Positions 1-16,324 of a stretch of 64,000 nucleotides of DNA are shown here, piece after piece. The stretch spans positions 1,011,325 through 1,075,324 of the forward strand of contig JABACO010000020.1 of the NCBI GenBank assembly GCA_013339895.1, written 5' to 3'. How positions within the stretch are numbered: position 1 is the first letter of the stretch; each line of letters starts with the position of its first letter. The notes beneath the pieces were generated by a model. The model was not told the DNA's origin and did not search any database. It saw nothing but the letters and a program-made list of their open reading frames with translations. The DNA comes from Ephydatia muelleri (lineage: Eukaryota; Porifera; Demospongiae; Spongillida; Spongillidae). The translations under genes were made by a program, and so were the position numbers.

Positions 1-32
1 AACAGAAATTGATTACTCGCTAAAACGTTTTG

Positions 33-1944
33 CTAAGCCTTCTGGGCTTGCTCTCTGTCGCAGATATCTTGGTACCATGCTGCCACATCTACCGTCGATT
101 GCTCCATCTGTTTGATTAATGGGTGATCCAGTAGAACATCGTACTTGGGTCTTAGCTGGACATCTTTCTTCAGACTGAGTATGGGAAAAAGAAGATAATT
201 GTATTGTATTGGAGTGAGGATATGAGTGTGGGTGATAGGTGGGAGTGGGGATGGGGGTGGATACGTATGTACTCTCACCACAAGGAAACAAAATCCCTGA
301 ATTCATCGCTGAAGCCTGCATCGCTTGGGATTGCTGGAGGCTCTCCCTCCACCACTATCTTTAGCTGCTCAAATACAGTATTCCAAGGTGGATAGGGGAA
401 CCGACCAAGTGCCAGCTCATACTGTGGACAGAAGTGATTACATCATTGCAACCATGAAAGTATTTAGACACAAAGCAGAAATGAGTGGGTGGAAAGATGT
501 GGGAAGGAAATAGGTGCCAAAGTGTGTCAAGCAACTGTGAATTTGATTACTAGGGGCAAAAATAAACATATTTATCTAATGTGACCACACATCCACAAGA
601 TGTGACCAGTGCCCAGGCCACACATGCATTGAACCAATACAGTAGCTATGTGGAACACTAGCCTCAGAAACATCTGGTGTGCTTCTAACAAGTCACTACT
701 ACTTTCATTTCATTACAGCCTTTGTTTCATCGTTACCATGGTAATCCCCAGACTCCAAATATCAGCACGCTCATCGTATTTGCTTGATGCATCGGGAGCA
801 ATCCTTTCAGGCTGAGCGGGTGAGGGAGGGGGAGGGAGAGGGGAAGAGAGGAGAGTGGATTGTCAAGCATCCTAACACTCAGATTACTTACAGCCAGGTA
901 AGGCTTGCACCCTATGTTTGTCTTGCAGAACGAGTCCACCAACTGACCTGCAATCCCAAAGTCACACAGCTTGGTCTGACCCGCCTTGTTGATCAATATG
1001 TTAGATGGCTTCACATCTAATAACATACATGGAGTAAAAAAAAGTAAAAAAAAAAAAACTAAAAGTAGAACTTCGTACCTCTGTGGAGGACCTTCAGTTG
1101 GGACTTGAGGAAGTGAAGTGCCTTCACAATCTGGTAACACAAGACCAACAGTCAACACTGGAGGGACCTTGTCTATGCAAGCTGCACTTACTGCTTCTAT
1201 CATCTTTCCCAGCACTGGTTCTGGGATCCTCAGCTTGAGCTGGTCGTACACCAGCTTATACAGTTGAGAGAGAGACTTGTCCATGAGCTCCATGCAGATC
1301 CACACATCCCCTTCTCTGAAGAGGGCTCCATAGAACGTGATGGTGTATGGACAGTGAAGGGTCCTGGACACATTCAGGTCCATCATTAGTTGCTTCCTCT
1401 CAGTGGTGTCCACAGTGGCTCGTATCTTCTGCAGAGGACACAAAGTAACAGTCACATATCCAAATACGTGCCTACTATGACACAATGAAAGGTACACTGT
1501 ACATCTCCACATACTGCCATCATCTCCTCCTATACGCCCCCACACAACACAATACAACACATATGTAGATTCACCTTGACTGCCATGAGAGCTTGGGTGT
1601 TTTGTGCATCATTTGATAGACACTACCATACTGCCCTCGTCCAAGCTCCTTCTCCTCAATGAAGTCATCAGCACTAACCTGAAAGATCTGATTGCCATTG
1701 AATCACAAGTTAAGTTTGTGCATGCATGGTACACACAAACACACATACACAGAAGAGAGTGTGGTGTTGAGGAGAGAGAGAGGAGAGTGAGAGAGAGATG
1801 AGAGAAGAGAGAGACCGAGAGCGAGAGATGAGGAGGAGAGAGAAGAGAGAGAGAGAGAGAGGAGACGAGTAGAGATAGGACGACGAGCGATGAGGAGAGA
1901 GGAGAGAGAGAGAAGAGAGAGGAGAGAGGCGAGAGGAGAGAGAG

Positions 1945-1991
<47 letters not shown>

Positions 1992-2341
1992 GTGGGTGGG
2001 GGCGGGGTGGGGGAGGAGCTTACTTCGCCTCGAATCGTTATGGTAGCCGTAGATCCCACTTCCGGAGGTCTACGGATGAATTTAAAAGGCAAAGTACTTA
2101 AATAGTGTGATTGGTCAATCGCGTGACTACAGTAGCCAACCCAACATCTACACAGCATACCATGTTACGGGACCCGGAATTGCAATGCACTTACATATCT
2201 GGCACTTTGGGGACACTAGCCGGGGTTGTTGGCGCCACAACGAGTCCAGGCGGCCTCTTGTCCTTAATGGCCTTCTTCTCTATTTTTAAACATGACTCTT
2301 AGATACTACCATGGGCAAGGCATATACTTACGTGTTGGCAT
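33..2341 (-). CDS. MAP2K3/6: MKK3/6-type MAP kinase kinase, copy 1 (frameshifted)
   Basis: Dual-specificity kinase of the p38 branch; family members phosphorylate p38 MAPK in the cytoplasm. Exons in transcript order: 2332-2341, 2195-2297, 2024-2069, 1575-1687, 1192-1428, 1079-1130, 892-1016, 737-811, 279-421, 33-174. Visible: a basic docking-like stretch (KDKRPPGLVV), P-loop GRGQYGSV, LHRDVKPSN, DFGIAG, an activation loop with Ser and Thr at MKK6 spacing, PERI, and the C-terminal LLDHPLIKQ. Exon 1575-1687 is 113 bp, against 114 bp in copy 2. A base is missing near 1588-1607, shifting the frame just before the AVK lysine. With that base the protein would be 348 aa (MKK6 is 334). The first intron would be only 34 nt, so the start is tentative. 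All other exons and splice sites look intact, so this is either a very young pseudogene or a sequence error. Confidence 0.85.
1742..1990. repeat. Purine-rich GA/GAGA tract in an MKK copy 1 intron
   Basis: Interrupted (GA)n/(GAGAGG)n sequence fills most of intron 2024-1687 of MKK copy 1. On the transcribed strand it is a long CT-rich tract ending upstream of the 3' splice site. Long Ser/Leu open frames across it are artefacts of the repeat. Confidence 0.9.
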
Positions 2342-2648
2342 CACGAAGTACCAAAATATAAAATCGTCCGGCCTGATGGATTAAAAATCGTAGCCGGGGT
2401 CGGGCGTGTTCAAAACGCGCATGCGCACAGCACATTAATATAGCAAACCACAACCATACTCAACGTTTGCTTTTGTCCTTGGGAAAGGCAGTATAGCACA
2501 CTATACATGTACTGCGAATGAAATTAATTTCACAGCTGTGTTTAAGAAAACAGAGGTAAAATAACAAATATAACAGGTATTTGCACTGTGCATCACTATG
2601 TCAGGTTTCAAAAATGACCCATGGAAGAAATACCTCACTGTTCGAAAG

Positions 2649-2681
<33 letters not shown>

Positions 2682-2937
2682 CAATGACTGGAATTCAGCT
2701 GTCTAATTTTCACACCCTAATTTTGAAGACTTGTCATGACCTTCCAGTTGTTACACACATGTACATACACAAATCAAGGCTGACATTAAAAAAAGTCATT
2801 CATTTCCAAAATAAATAGCTCTTTGTAAGTTCATATAAACAAGGGTACAACAAATAACAACAAAAATGAACACACACACACCAGAAGAAGAATGACAAGG
2901 ACATCAAGCGGAAATTGATTACTCGCTAAACGTTCCG
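2342..2937. other. Spacer between the two MKK genes
   Basis: About 600 bp between the copy 2 stop codon and the proposed copy 1 start. It contains a (CA)n run near 2650-2680 and otherwise AT-rich unique sequence. It should hold the 3' UTR of copy 2 and the promoter of copy 1; no clear TATA box was identified. Confidence 0.6.
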
Positions 2938-3422
2938 CTAAGCCTTCTGGGCTTGCTCTCTGTCGCAGATATCTTGGTACCATGCTGCCACATCTACCGT
3001 TGATTGCTCCATCTGTTTGATGAATGGGTGATCCAGTAGAACATCGTACTTGGGTCTTAGCTGGACATCTTTCTTCAGACTGAGTATGGGAAAAAGAAGA
3101 TAATTGTATTGTATTGGAGTGAGGATACAAGTGTGGGTGATAGGTGGGAGTGGGGATGGGAGCGGATACGTATGTACTCTCACCACAAGGAAACAAAATC
3201 TCTGAATTCATCACTGAAGCCAGCATCGCTTGGTATCCTTGGAGGCTCTCCGTCCACCACTACCTTCAGCTGCTCAAAAATGGTCTTCCAAGGTGGGTAA
3301 GGGAACCGACCATATACTAGCTCACACTATAGGACAAGGGGAGGGTTATTTAAATTTATGTTTAAATAATGGCATAGAATTTATAATCAACACAATTTGA
3401 TTTGAAGATATGCAGCATGTGT

Positions 3423-3476
<54 letters not shown>

Positions 3477-3488
3477 GACAAGCATGTA

Positions 3489-3526
<38 letters not shown>

Positions 3527-4993
3527 GGTGTGCACTTTTGAATGTTCAAAGATGAGGGCACAGGTGGCCGGCCAGTAAGGAGATGATACAAAATGGGAGC
3601 GGGTGATTTATTGAGCACATGGGTCCACAAATGCTCCCACACCCACAAGCACACACACAGATGCACACATGCATATCCACACACCCACAAGCACACACAA
3701 ACATATCCACACACACACAAATGCAACATGTCACTTCACATTATACAATGACTTACAATTGTAATTCCTAGACTCCATACGTCTGACTTTTCACCGTACT
3801 TGTCAGAAGCTAGTTCAGGGTTAATCCTCTCTGGCTATAGGAAATACAGCATTGTCACCATGGCAACTTAGTGCTAGGTTTCTTACAGCGAGGTAAGGCT
3901 TGCACCCTATGTTGGTCTTGCACAAGGAGTTGACCAACTGACCAGCGATCCCAAAGTCACACAGCTTGATTTGACCCGCCTTGTTGATCAGTACATTGGA
4001 TGGCTTCACATCTATGGGAGTGGCTTAGAGGCGGGGCTTAAAGGAGAGGGAGGAGCTTCGTACCTCTGTGAAGGATCTTGAGTTGGGACTTGAGGAAGTG
4101 AAGTGCCTTCACAATCTGGTAACACAAAGCCAACAGTCAACACTGGAGGGACCTTATCTATGCAAGCTGCACTTACTGCTTCTATCATCTTTCCCAGCAC
4201 TGGTTCTGGGATCCTCAGCTTGAGCTGGTCGTACACCAGCTTATACAGTTGAGAGAGAGACTTGTCCATGAGCTCCATGCAGATAAGAACGTCACCCTTG
4301 ATGGCACACCGAAATAAGGACAGGTATGAGTGTTGCCAGGGCAGACCACTGCCCACGCAAACACAACCCACGTAACAAAACACTGGCATACCTCTGTGAA
4401 GAGGGCTCCATAGAACGTGATGGTGTAGGGACAGTTCAGGGTCTTGGACACATTCAGGTCCATCAAGAGTGGTTTCATTCCTTCAGCAGTTGACCTTATT
4501 CTCTGGTTAAAGTTATAAGTCAAAAGAGCTACCCCTTTGCACGCCAAATCTCACCTTGACCGCCATGAGAGTGTTAGTCCCTTTGAGCCTCATTTGATAG
4601 ACACAACCATACTCCCCTCGTCCAAGCTCCTTCTCCTCGATGAAGTCATCCACACTCACCTGAACGGTCTGAAGGAGGCACAGAGGTGTGTTTGTGTGTG
4701 GCGTATACTAGTACGGTTGTGTGCGCGCGCGTCTTAAAATAGGTCTACACATCGAACGGACTGTTTCCGCAATCACTTAATCTTTTATACTAAAATATGC
4801 ACAGCAAGACCTACTTTTCCTGCGATTGTAATATTGGCCGTTGAATCGACATCGGGAGGACTGTGGCCAAGAGCAATATAACGAGTGGGCGTCGTTCGGG
4901 CTAAATGGCTTACATGACTGGTGGCAAAGGTTTATCAGATGGTGTCGTATTGATTGGCGGTCCTTTTCTCCCTCTGCCAAAACGACCAGCCAT
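2938..4993 (-). CDS. MAP2K3/6: MKK3/6-type MAP kinase kinase, copy 2 (intact)
   Basis: Ten exons join without a frame break to 1011 bp, 336 aa, close to human MKK6 (334): 4914-4993, 4815-4860, 4555-4668, 4392-4502, 4177-4296, 4064-4115, 3887-4011, 3757-3834, 3184-3326, 2938-3079. The start is the ATG at 4993 (MAGRFGRGRKG), giving a basic N-terminus that could serve as a MAPK docking site. Kinase signatures: GRGEYGCV P-loop, MAVK lysine, HRDVKPSN catalytic loop, DFGIAG, activation loop NSLCKT with Ser/Thr at MKK6 spacing, LAPERI, and SDVWSLGITI. The family role is p38 activation in stress signalling. It has one intron (4297-4391) that copy 1 lacks. The start codon lies 127 bp from the NUP85 stop codon on the same strand. 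Splice sites are all GT-AG. Confidence 0.93.
3420..3530. repeat. (GT)n microsatellite in an MKK copy 2 intron
   Basis: Two long GT runs (about 3424-3472 and 3491-3520) separated by a short unique sequence, in the intron between exons 3757-3834 and 3184-3326. CA-rich imperfect sequence continues to about 3720. Confidence 0.95.
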
Positions 4994-5120
4994 CGCAAAC
5001 ACAGTACGGTGGTTCCCCAGTCAAATAGCAGGTATTTTAATTGGATTGTTTTGGCATACGTCACACATATTAACGTCCGTTCACAACATCTGGTCATGTG
5101 CGCTCTTGGGAAGGCAATGT

Positions 5121-11157
<6,037 letters not shown>

Positions 11158-11250
11158 GGTCCACCGATTTTTTTTTTCCCACCCAGGCCCCAGACCCGCC
11201 AACTTCAATATTATTTTCGGGCAAGTTTAATATGAAGAATACAAACGTTC

Positions 11251-12807
11251 TTAAACGCCCAGGTGCTCCACTATCCCACTACCCAGAACTCCGTCGTACA
11301 GAAAACAATTAGAAAAAGGTACATCCCTTGCAGAAATAGCCTGAGTGAAGAGACAAAAAGACAGACAATAGCAAACTTAGTAACATCACATCACAACTCC
11401 AGTACCTTTATAATCTCCTGTGCCATGACTCCACCCACTATAGCACAAACAGGACTCAGTTCAGAAAAACAATAACTGAAAAGGAAAGTCATCAACCCAT
11501 ATGTAAAACCTCTTCACCTTCCTCCCTTCTCCCTTGCCTTGTAAACTGGTCGTCAATCAACCCAAGACCCACACCATACTTCTCAGCAATGTCCACTCGC
11601 AATGTGAGCAACCTGTTTGCATGTTCCTCTTCAAACTGCTGGCAAGGGTCTGCTCCAAAACGGTCCCTGAATGCCTGGAGAACTGGAAGAGTGTGTGTGT
11701 GGGGGGGGGAGGGGGAGGGGGGGAGGGGGGGAGGAACTGTGCTGTCAAGAATAGCAGTCTTCAGTTTGTACCTTGTATTGTGAAAAATGTAGCCGGATGT
11801 CGCTTGAAATACTTCTCTGTTTTTGTTGACCAGCTTGTAGAGAGTGCATTATTTAGAGAGCAGAAAGAACATTGCTTTACAAGGGGAAAATAGGACAATG
11901 TGAGGTGAGGTATAAAACCAAACAATTCTTCACTTTTCTAATTGTCTGCATTTCTTGTCCACCGTTCTCAACTCTGACTTTTTTAGTACTTGGACCTTCC
12001 ACCATGACCACATCCTCTGCTACTTTGGGAACTTCACTGCGATAGGATATGTATACATCCTGTAACTACATGAGGCCGAGGAACCTTTCTTATCCCCTTC
12101 CCCCCCCCCCTACAACCATCTCACATAGCATATTCATGTTCTTGGAGATCAACGAAGAAGTAACCATAGAATCCCCACACATCACCACAGAAGAATTTAA
12201 TGCCATTTGCCCTGCACAACTCGTTCAACCTCACCTGAAACAAAGAGTTACATATAATTAGCAACCCAAAAATAATAAATAAAACAAATGATGTCAGTCT
12301 ATACCATTAGCGATGTCGGACAGTCCGTAAGACATATGACGTCAAATCTCTTGAAAAAGTCGTCACCTTTGTCCTTGACATTCTCAGTATCGGCCTCGAC
12401 AGCCACGTTTTGGTTAAGCGTCTGGAGTCTTACTTTCGCCTGCAAGGCTCTCTAAACAGCGCGCCTAAATTGTTTCTCACTGCATACACATGACCCACTA
12501 AACGCACTTACATAGTCTCCCTCCTTGGACACAAGGAAGCGGTTTGCCATGTCTTCGGAGGTCACCCTACAGTGATCTAGGATAGTCAAGGATTTGACCC
12601 CAGCTAGTACAATATTCTTGCACACTTCGGCAGAGAGGCCGCGCAAGCCTATAACCAACACTTGTGAACTTCTTAGCCTAATAGCGCAATTTTTAGTTCA
12701 GAATTGTGTAGGATCAAAGGGGATAGAAACCTTTTCTGTGCTTCTAGCCCCCATAAGCGGATCTGACGATCGTACTGTTCTGCCTCTTCGTTAGTCAGTC
12801 TCTCCAT
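11251..12807 (-). CDS. SAE1: SUMO-activating enzyme subunit 1 (AOS1)
   Basis: Small subunit of the SUMO E1; with UBA2 it adenylates SUMO in the nucleus. Nine exons total 1011 bp, 336 aa (human 346): 12731-12807, 12512-12677, 12305-12451, 12125-12234, 11934-12036, 11772-11874, 11538-11682, 11406-11475, 11251-11340. The start MERLTNEEAEQYDRQIRLWG is the typical E1 N-terminus. The ThiF-type nucleotide-binding strand VLVIGLRGLSAEVCKNIVLA, GIKFFCGDVWGFYGYFF, YCFSELSPVCAIVGG and the C-terminal GSGIVEHLGV all match the family in order. There is no E1 catalytic cysteine domain, as expected for SAE1. All junction phases agree. The intron between 11538 and 11475 must use a GC donor (AAG followed by GCAAGG). 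NUP85 begins 93 bp downstream on the same strand. Confidence 0.95.
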
Positions 12808-13288
12808 CGCGGGTTAAAAAATAATTTAATCCTTGCGAGGTTTCCAACTCCTTTATAATAAAATTTAATACAATATGCTAGCCCCAACCCCCGCCCCCCT
12901 ACGGCTCACTTCTCGTTAACAAACCGATTGCCGGAAATCTCGTTAAAAAAAACGGGTCGCGTGTTTTTAATGACTTCATAGAGCTCCAATCATATGGAAG
13001 TTTCTAGCGAAACTTCTGATAATTGATACACGTTGTGGTTTCATCCGTATAGAAAATTGTAAAATATACATGACGTACGAAACCAAATACGAGTAATAAA
13101 CATGTTACAGTACCCATATTAATTATAATTGCAACTACCCACTACCCTCTACACCTTCCTCCGCAACCTTCTAAACTTGTTTTTACACAAAACCTCTGCT
13201 GGTCTAGCCTCATTCAACTTTTCAGTGTGGGTTTTTTGAAAGATTCACGAAGTCGTTTGACACGAAGTCGTTTGAGACAGCTTTCGGA
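12808..13288. other. Upstream region of SAE1
   Basis: About 480 bp of AT-rich sequence between the SAE1 start codon and the left end of a DNA transposon. It should contain the SAE1 promoter. No coding signal was seen. Confidence 0.6.
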
Positions 13289-13303
13289 TGTACAGGCTCT
13301 TGC

Positions 13304-13918
13304 ATGGTGTTAATCGGTAGAGGGAATTCCAAAATGGCGGGCATGGAAGAGGCGGAGGACGAAGATGAGGATGAAAGCCGTTTGGAACTTTGTGATAGAT
13401 ACTTTGTGGAGGGAAAATCGGAAGAATCAGATGAATCGGAAGAGGATGGGCTAGCGAAGACCCCGATTTTACCAGCTGCGGTACCAGATGGCTAGACAGT
13501 GAAGACAGCTGCCGTAGGTCATTACAGATTGCATGCACTCCAACGAGCAAAGTGCCGATGCATAGAAGCGCAAGTGAAGCTGGAGAAAACTCCTTCCGGC
13601 GCTCGTTTGAAGAGAAAAGCGGCTTCTTTTTACGAACTCTGCAGTCAAGAAGAGGAAAGTGCACGTGTAGAGTTACTTAAGTATGAAGAAGAGGGAGTTA
13701 TATGTGATCTCCGTCACGTTCGTGCACGATCAGATCTGGTTGAAGAAATTGATAGCTTGACGCGTTCAATTGGTTGGATGGTAATTGACCTTAAGCCAGA
13801 CCAGAAATGGGAAGTTGCGCACGACAGAGTAATGGCACAAGATCTGCTGTCGCGTAGTGAAAGAAAAGCGGGAAAAAGCATTGGGCTATTCCATAAAATA
13901 ATTGTACACCCCTACTGA
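13304..13918 (+). pseudogene. Broken ORF of the 37-bp-TIR transposon
   Basis: One reading frame interrupted by an in-frame TAG at 13493-13495. The N-terminal part is highly acidic (MEEAEDEDEDESRLELCDRY). The second part is charged and predicted helical. The frame runs into the nested element at 13883, so its last dozen residues come from that insertion. The protein was not recognised; by location it belongs to the transposon. Confidence 0.5.
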
Positions 13919-14422
13919 TGACCAAAAAAGTTGTCCAGAGGGGGTCCAATGGTAATGTCCTAGGGGGATGTTCTATTGCAGTGAGATGTGTCCAGAGGGG
14001 GGTCCAATGGCAATGATGGCAATGTCCTAGGGGTGTCACACAGTGAGGTGTGTCCGGATGGGTTTCAAAGGTAATGCTCTAGGGGGTATCCTACATCAGG
14101 ATGTGTCCAGAGGGGGTTCAATGGTAATGTCCTAGGGGGGTGTCCTACATTGATATGTGTCCAGAGGGGGTTCAATGGTAATGTCCTGGGGGGGTGTCTT
14201 ACATCGAGATGTGTCCAGAGGGGGTTCAATGGTTATGTCCTAAGGGGGTATCCTACATCAGGTTGTGTCCAGAGGGGGTCATGGTAATGTACAGGGAAGT
14301 GTGTCCAGAGGGGATCCAAAATAAATGTCCTGGGGGGGTATGGTGTAGAGGCTTTATGTCCTGGGGGGATACCTTGATATTAGTCATCAGTAGGGGTGTA
14401 CAATTATATTATGGAATAGCCC
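13883..14422. mobile_element. Nested foldback element with 40-bp TIRs and a minisatellite core
   Basis: Inverted ends of about 40 bp (GGGCTATTCCATAA... and ...ATGGAATAGCCC) with few mismatches, flanked on both sides by ATT (13880-13882 and 14423-14425), a probable 3-bp target duplication of the PIF/Harbinger type. The interior is almost entirely a tandem repeat. It disrupts the ORF of the outer transposon. Confidence 0.85.
13928..14365. repeat. About 55-bp minisatellite (TGTCCAGAGGGGG unit)
   Basis: Roughly eight units containing TGTCCAGAGGGGGTTCAATG and GGTAATGTCCTAGGGG, with variable length. It forms the core of the nested element. Confidence 0.92.
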
Positions 14423-14619
14423 ATTGACTGCAGGGCATACTGGTGACAATGCGGAAGGGTGCGACTCGGGAGTGGCTGTGAAAAGGGAGGGATCCCAGAT
14501 CCCTCTACCGATTAACACCATGCAAGAGCCTGTACATCAGTAGTTTTAAACGGTTTCCAATTCTTATGTGCTTGTCACAGTGGAGGGTGATAACAATGTC
14601 GAAATGGGATCAACCAGTA

Positions 14620-16260
14620 TTACTTTTCAGTATAGTTATTGAGCAACTGTATCTACAGTATATTATGTATTGTTTTGTTGTGCTGTATAAATGTATATTG
14701 ATCAATTCATTAAGCTTCATATTTTATTTTGGTTGGTGTATAATTGAATTACATGTATGTGTAGTTGTATTGTACTAATGTACTTTGTATTTAGCAAGTT
14801 GCATCCATTTAGACACTGCATTCTGCAAACATGGAACCCAGTGGTATCAGTTTGATGATGCTCGTGTGACTGCTTTGAACGAGAATGAAATTGTGGTATG
14901 TTATTAACATATACATATAGCCATGCATTACAATGATACATATGTGTTTCATGGATGCATCATTTGATGTGTCAGTGATTGATAGCAGTGAATTGAGTGT
15001 GATGCAGCAGCTTCAATAGTACATAACGGTATCATATTCTGTATTTACTGAGTTTCGTGTTGTCCTTGCTGCCACTAAACGTGACTATGATTTTGATGAT
15101 CCGAAGGCATACTGTGTGGCCCATGCTTTCCCACCTGCTAAGTGTGTGTGTGATGTTAAGAAGGAATTCCACTATTCCATGCTGTTGTTGTGACACCAGT
15201 CCTCAAGCTGTGACCTCCTGAATACAACCTGCACTTGCCTGACACTTTCTAGTAGACAAGGCAATCTCGACTTAGAGGTCATTCACCCTCACCAATATAG
15301 TTTGCTCGATTGAAAGCCACTCCTAACTATGTACATGTAGCTCAGAAAAGGCAGCTTGTGTGAAATAGTATCACTCCTGTGACACCCGAGGGTAGGCCTG
15401 ACCCTTTCAGACTTTAAGGTTGTTATTTGCTACCTCGTGTTTTGGTGGAGCCTTGTTGCTGTGCACGTCTGGCTCAGGTCAATCGTTGAAGTGATTTAGT
15501 AGATCCCGCATTTAAGCACAGTTAACTGCAGGAGCAAATCGTTCTAGCCATTAGTGATGTTGTGCATTGAAGTAGTTATGTATATATTTGCTTGTGGTGC
15601 ATGGTAAAATATTGCTTTGAACACTAATTTCATAATTGCTGTTAAGTACTAATGCTGTGTGCAGAGTACCATCATGGTACATGTATGTGATATGTTCTCA
15701 TCTCTCTATTCTTCAGACCTCAAATGCATATGTACTCTTTTATACAAGGGACTGCTACAGCTCTTAAACATATATACTCATTTTTTTATTTCATATTATT
15801 AACATTAAAAACTTCTGTCATGTTTATTTTATGAATCCAAGCCTATCCTTTGTGTTGGAATATCAAGATTACTTCTGATTTAGTTTAATTAAAACGGCAA
15901 GAACTCCATTCAAGATCGCCATTGTCAAGGATCTGTTCAGCCCGCATGTATCCAAAACAACGTTACAATAGAGCAAATGTATTCTTGTGGTGCATGGCCA
16001 AAAATAAATAACTACTACAACACCAGTATGTTGAAACCTAGTACTGTTAATGTTAAGTGTCAATGAAATTAATGCCACTTGCAAAGAATCCCGTGATATT
16101 GTTCTCATTTCAGACGTCAAATGCATAGGTACTCTTCTAAAAATTTTATGTCATATAAACATTAAGAACTTCTATCCCTTCAATCTGAGCCTTCATGTAT
16201 TGGAAGAGCTTATTTTCTGCTGAGAAATAGCCAAGAGACAGCTGAAAGAGTTAAATTGCA
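14620..16260. repeat. Segmental repeat, copy 1 (carries a USP exon)
   Basis: Many blocks in this stretch recur in the same order at 24720-25900, including the start around TTGAGCAACTGTAT, a USP-like exon, GTTTTGGTGGA, and a final AACATTAAGAACTT block. The copies are clearly diverged. The nature of the repeat (transposon or duplicated gene piece) is unresolved. Confidence 0.75.
14813..14895 (+). pseudogene. Isolated USP (C19 peptidase) His-box exon
   Basis: An 83-bp exon between an acceptor (ATTTAG) and a donor (GTATGT) encodes TAFCKHGTQWYQFDDARV followed by TALNENEIV. This resembles the end of the catalytic domain of ubiquitin-specific proteases (GHYTAYCK...WYxFDDxxV). The rest of a USP was not found nearby, so this is probably a duplicated fragment. 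Confidence 0.65.
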
Positions 16261-16324
16261 GCAAAGTCTCCAAAAAAACAAGACTCCTCCCATCAAGGAT
16301 ATTCCATACTGGTCAAGAGGCCCC

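Larger units (their letters stand above)
13289..14536. mobile_element. DNA transposon with perfect 37-bp terminal inverted repeats
   Basis: The left end at 13289-13325 and the right end at 14500-14536 are exact reverse complements over 37 bp, beginning TGTACAGGCTCTTGCATGGT. No target-site duplication was obvious in the flanks (CGGA before, TCAG after). The element holds a 13304-13918 reading frame with one internal stop and a second, nested element. The family is unassigned. Confidence 0.88.
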
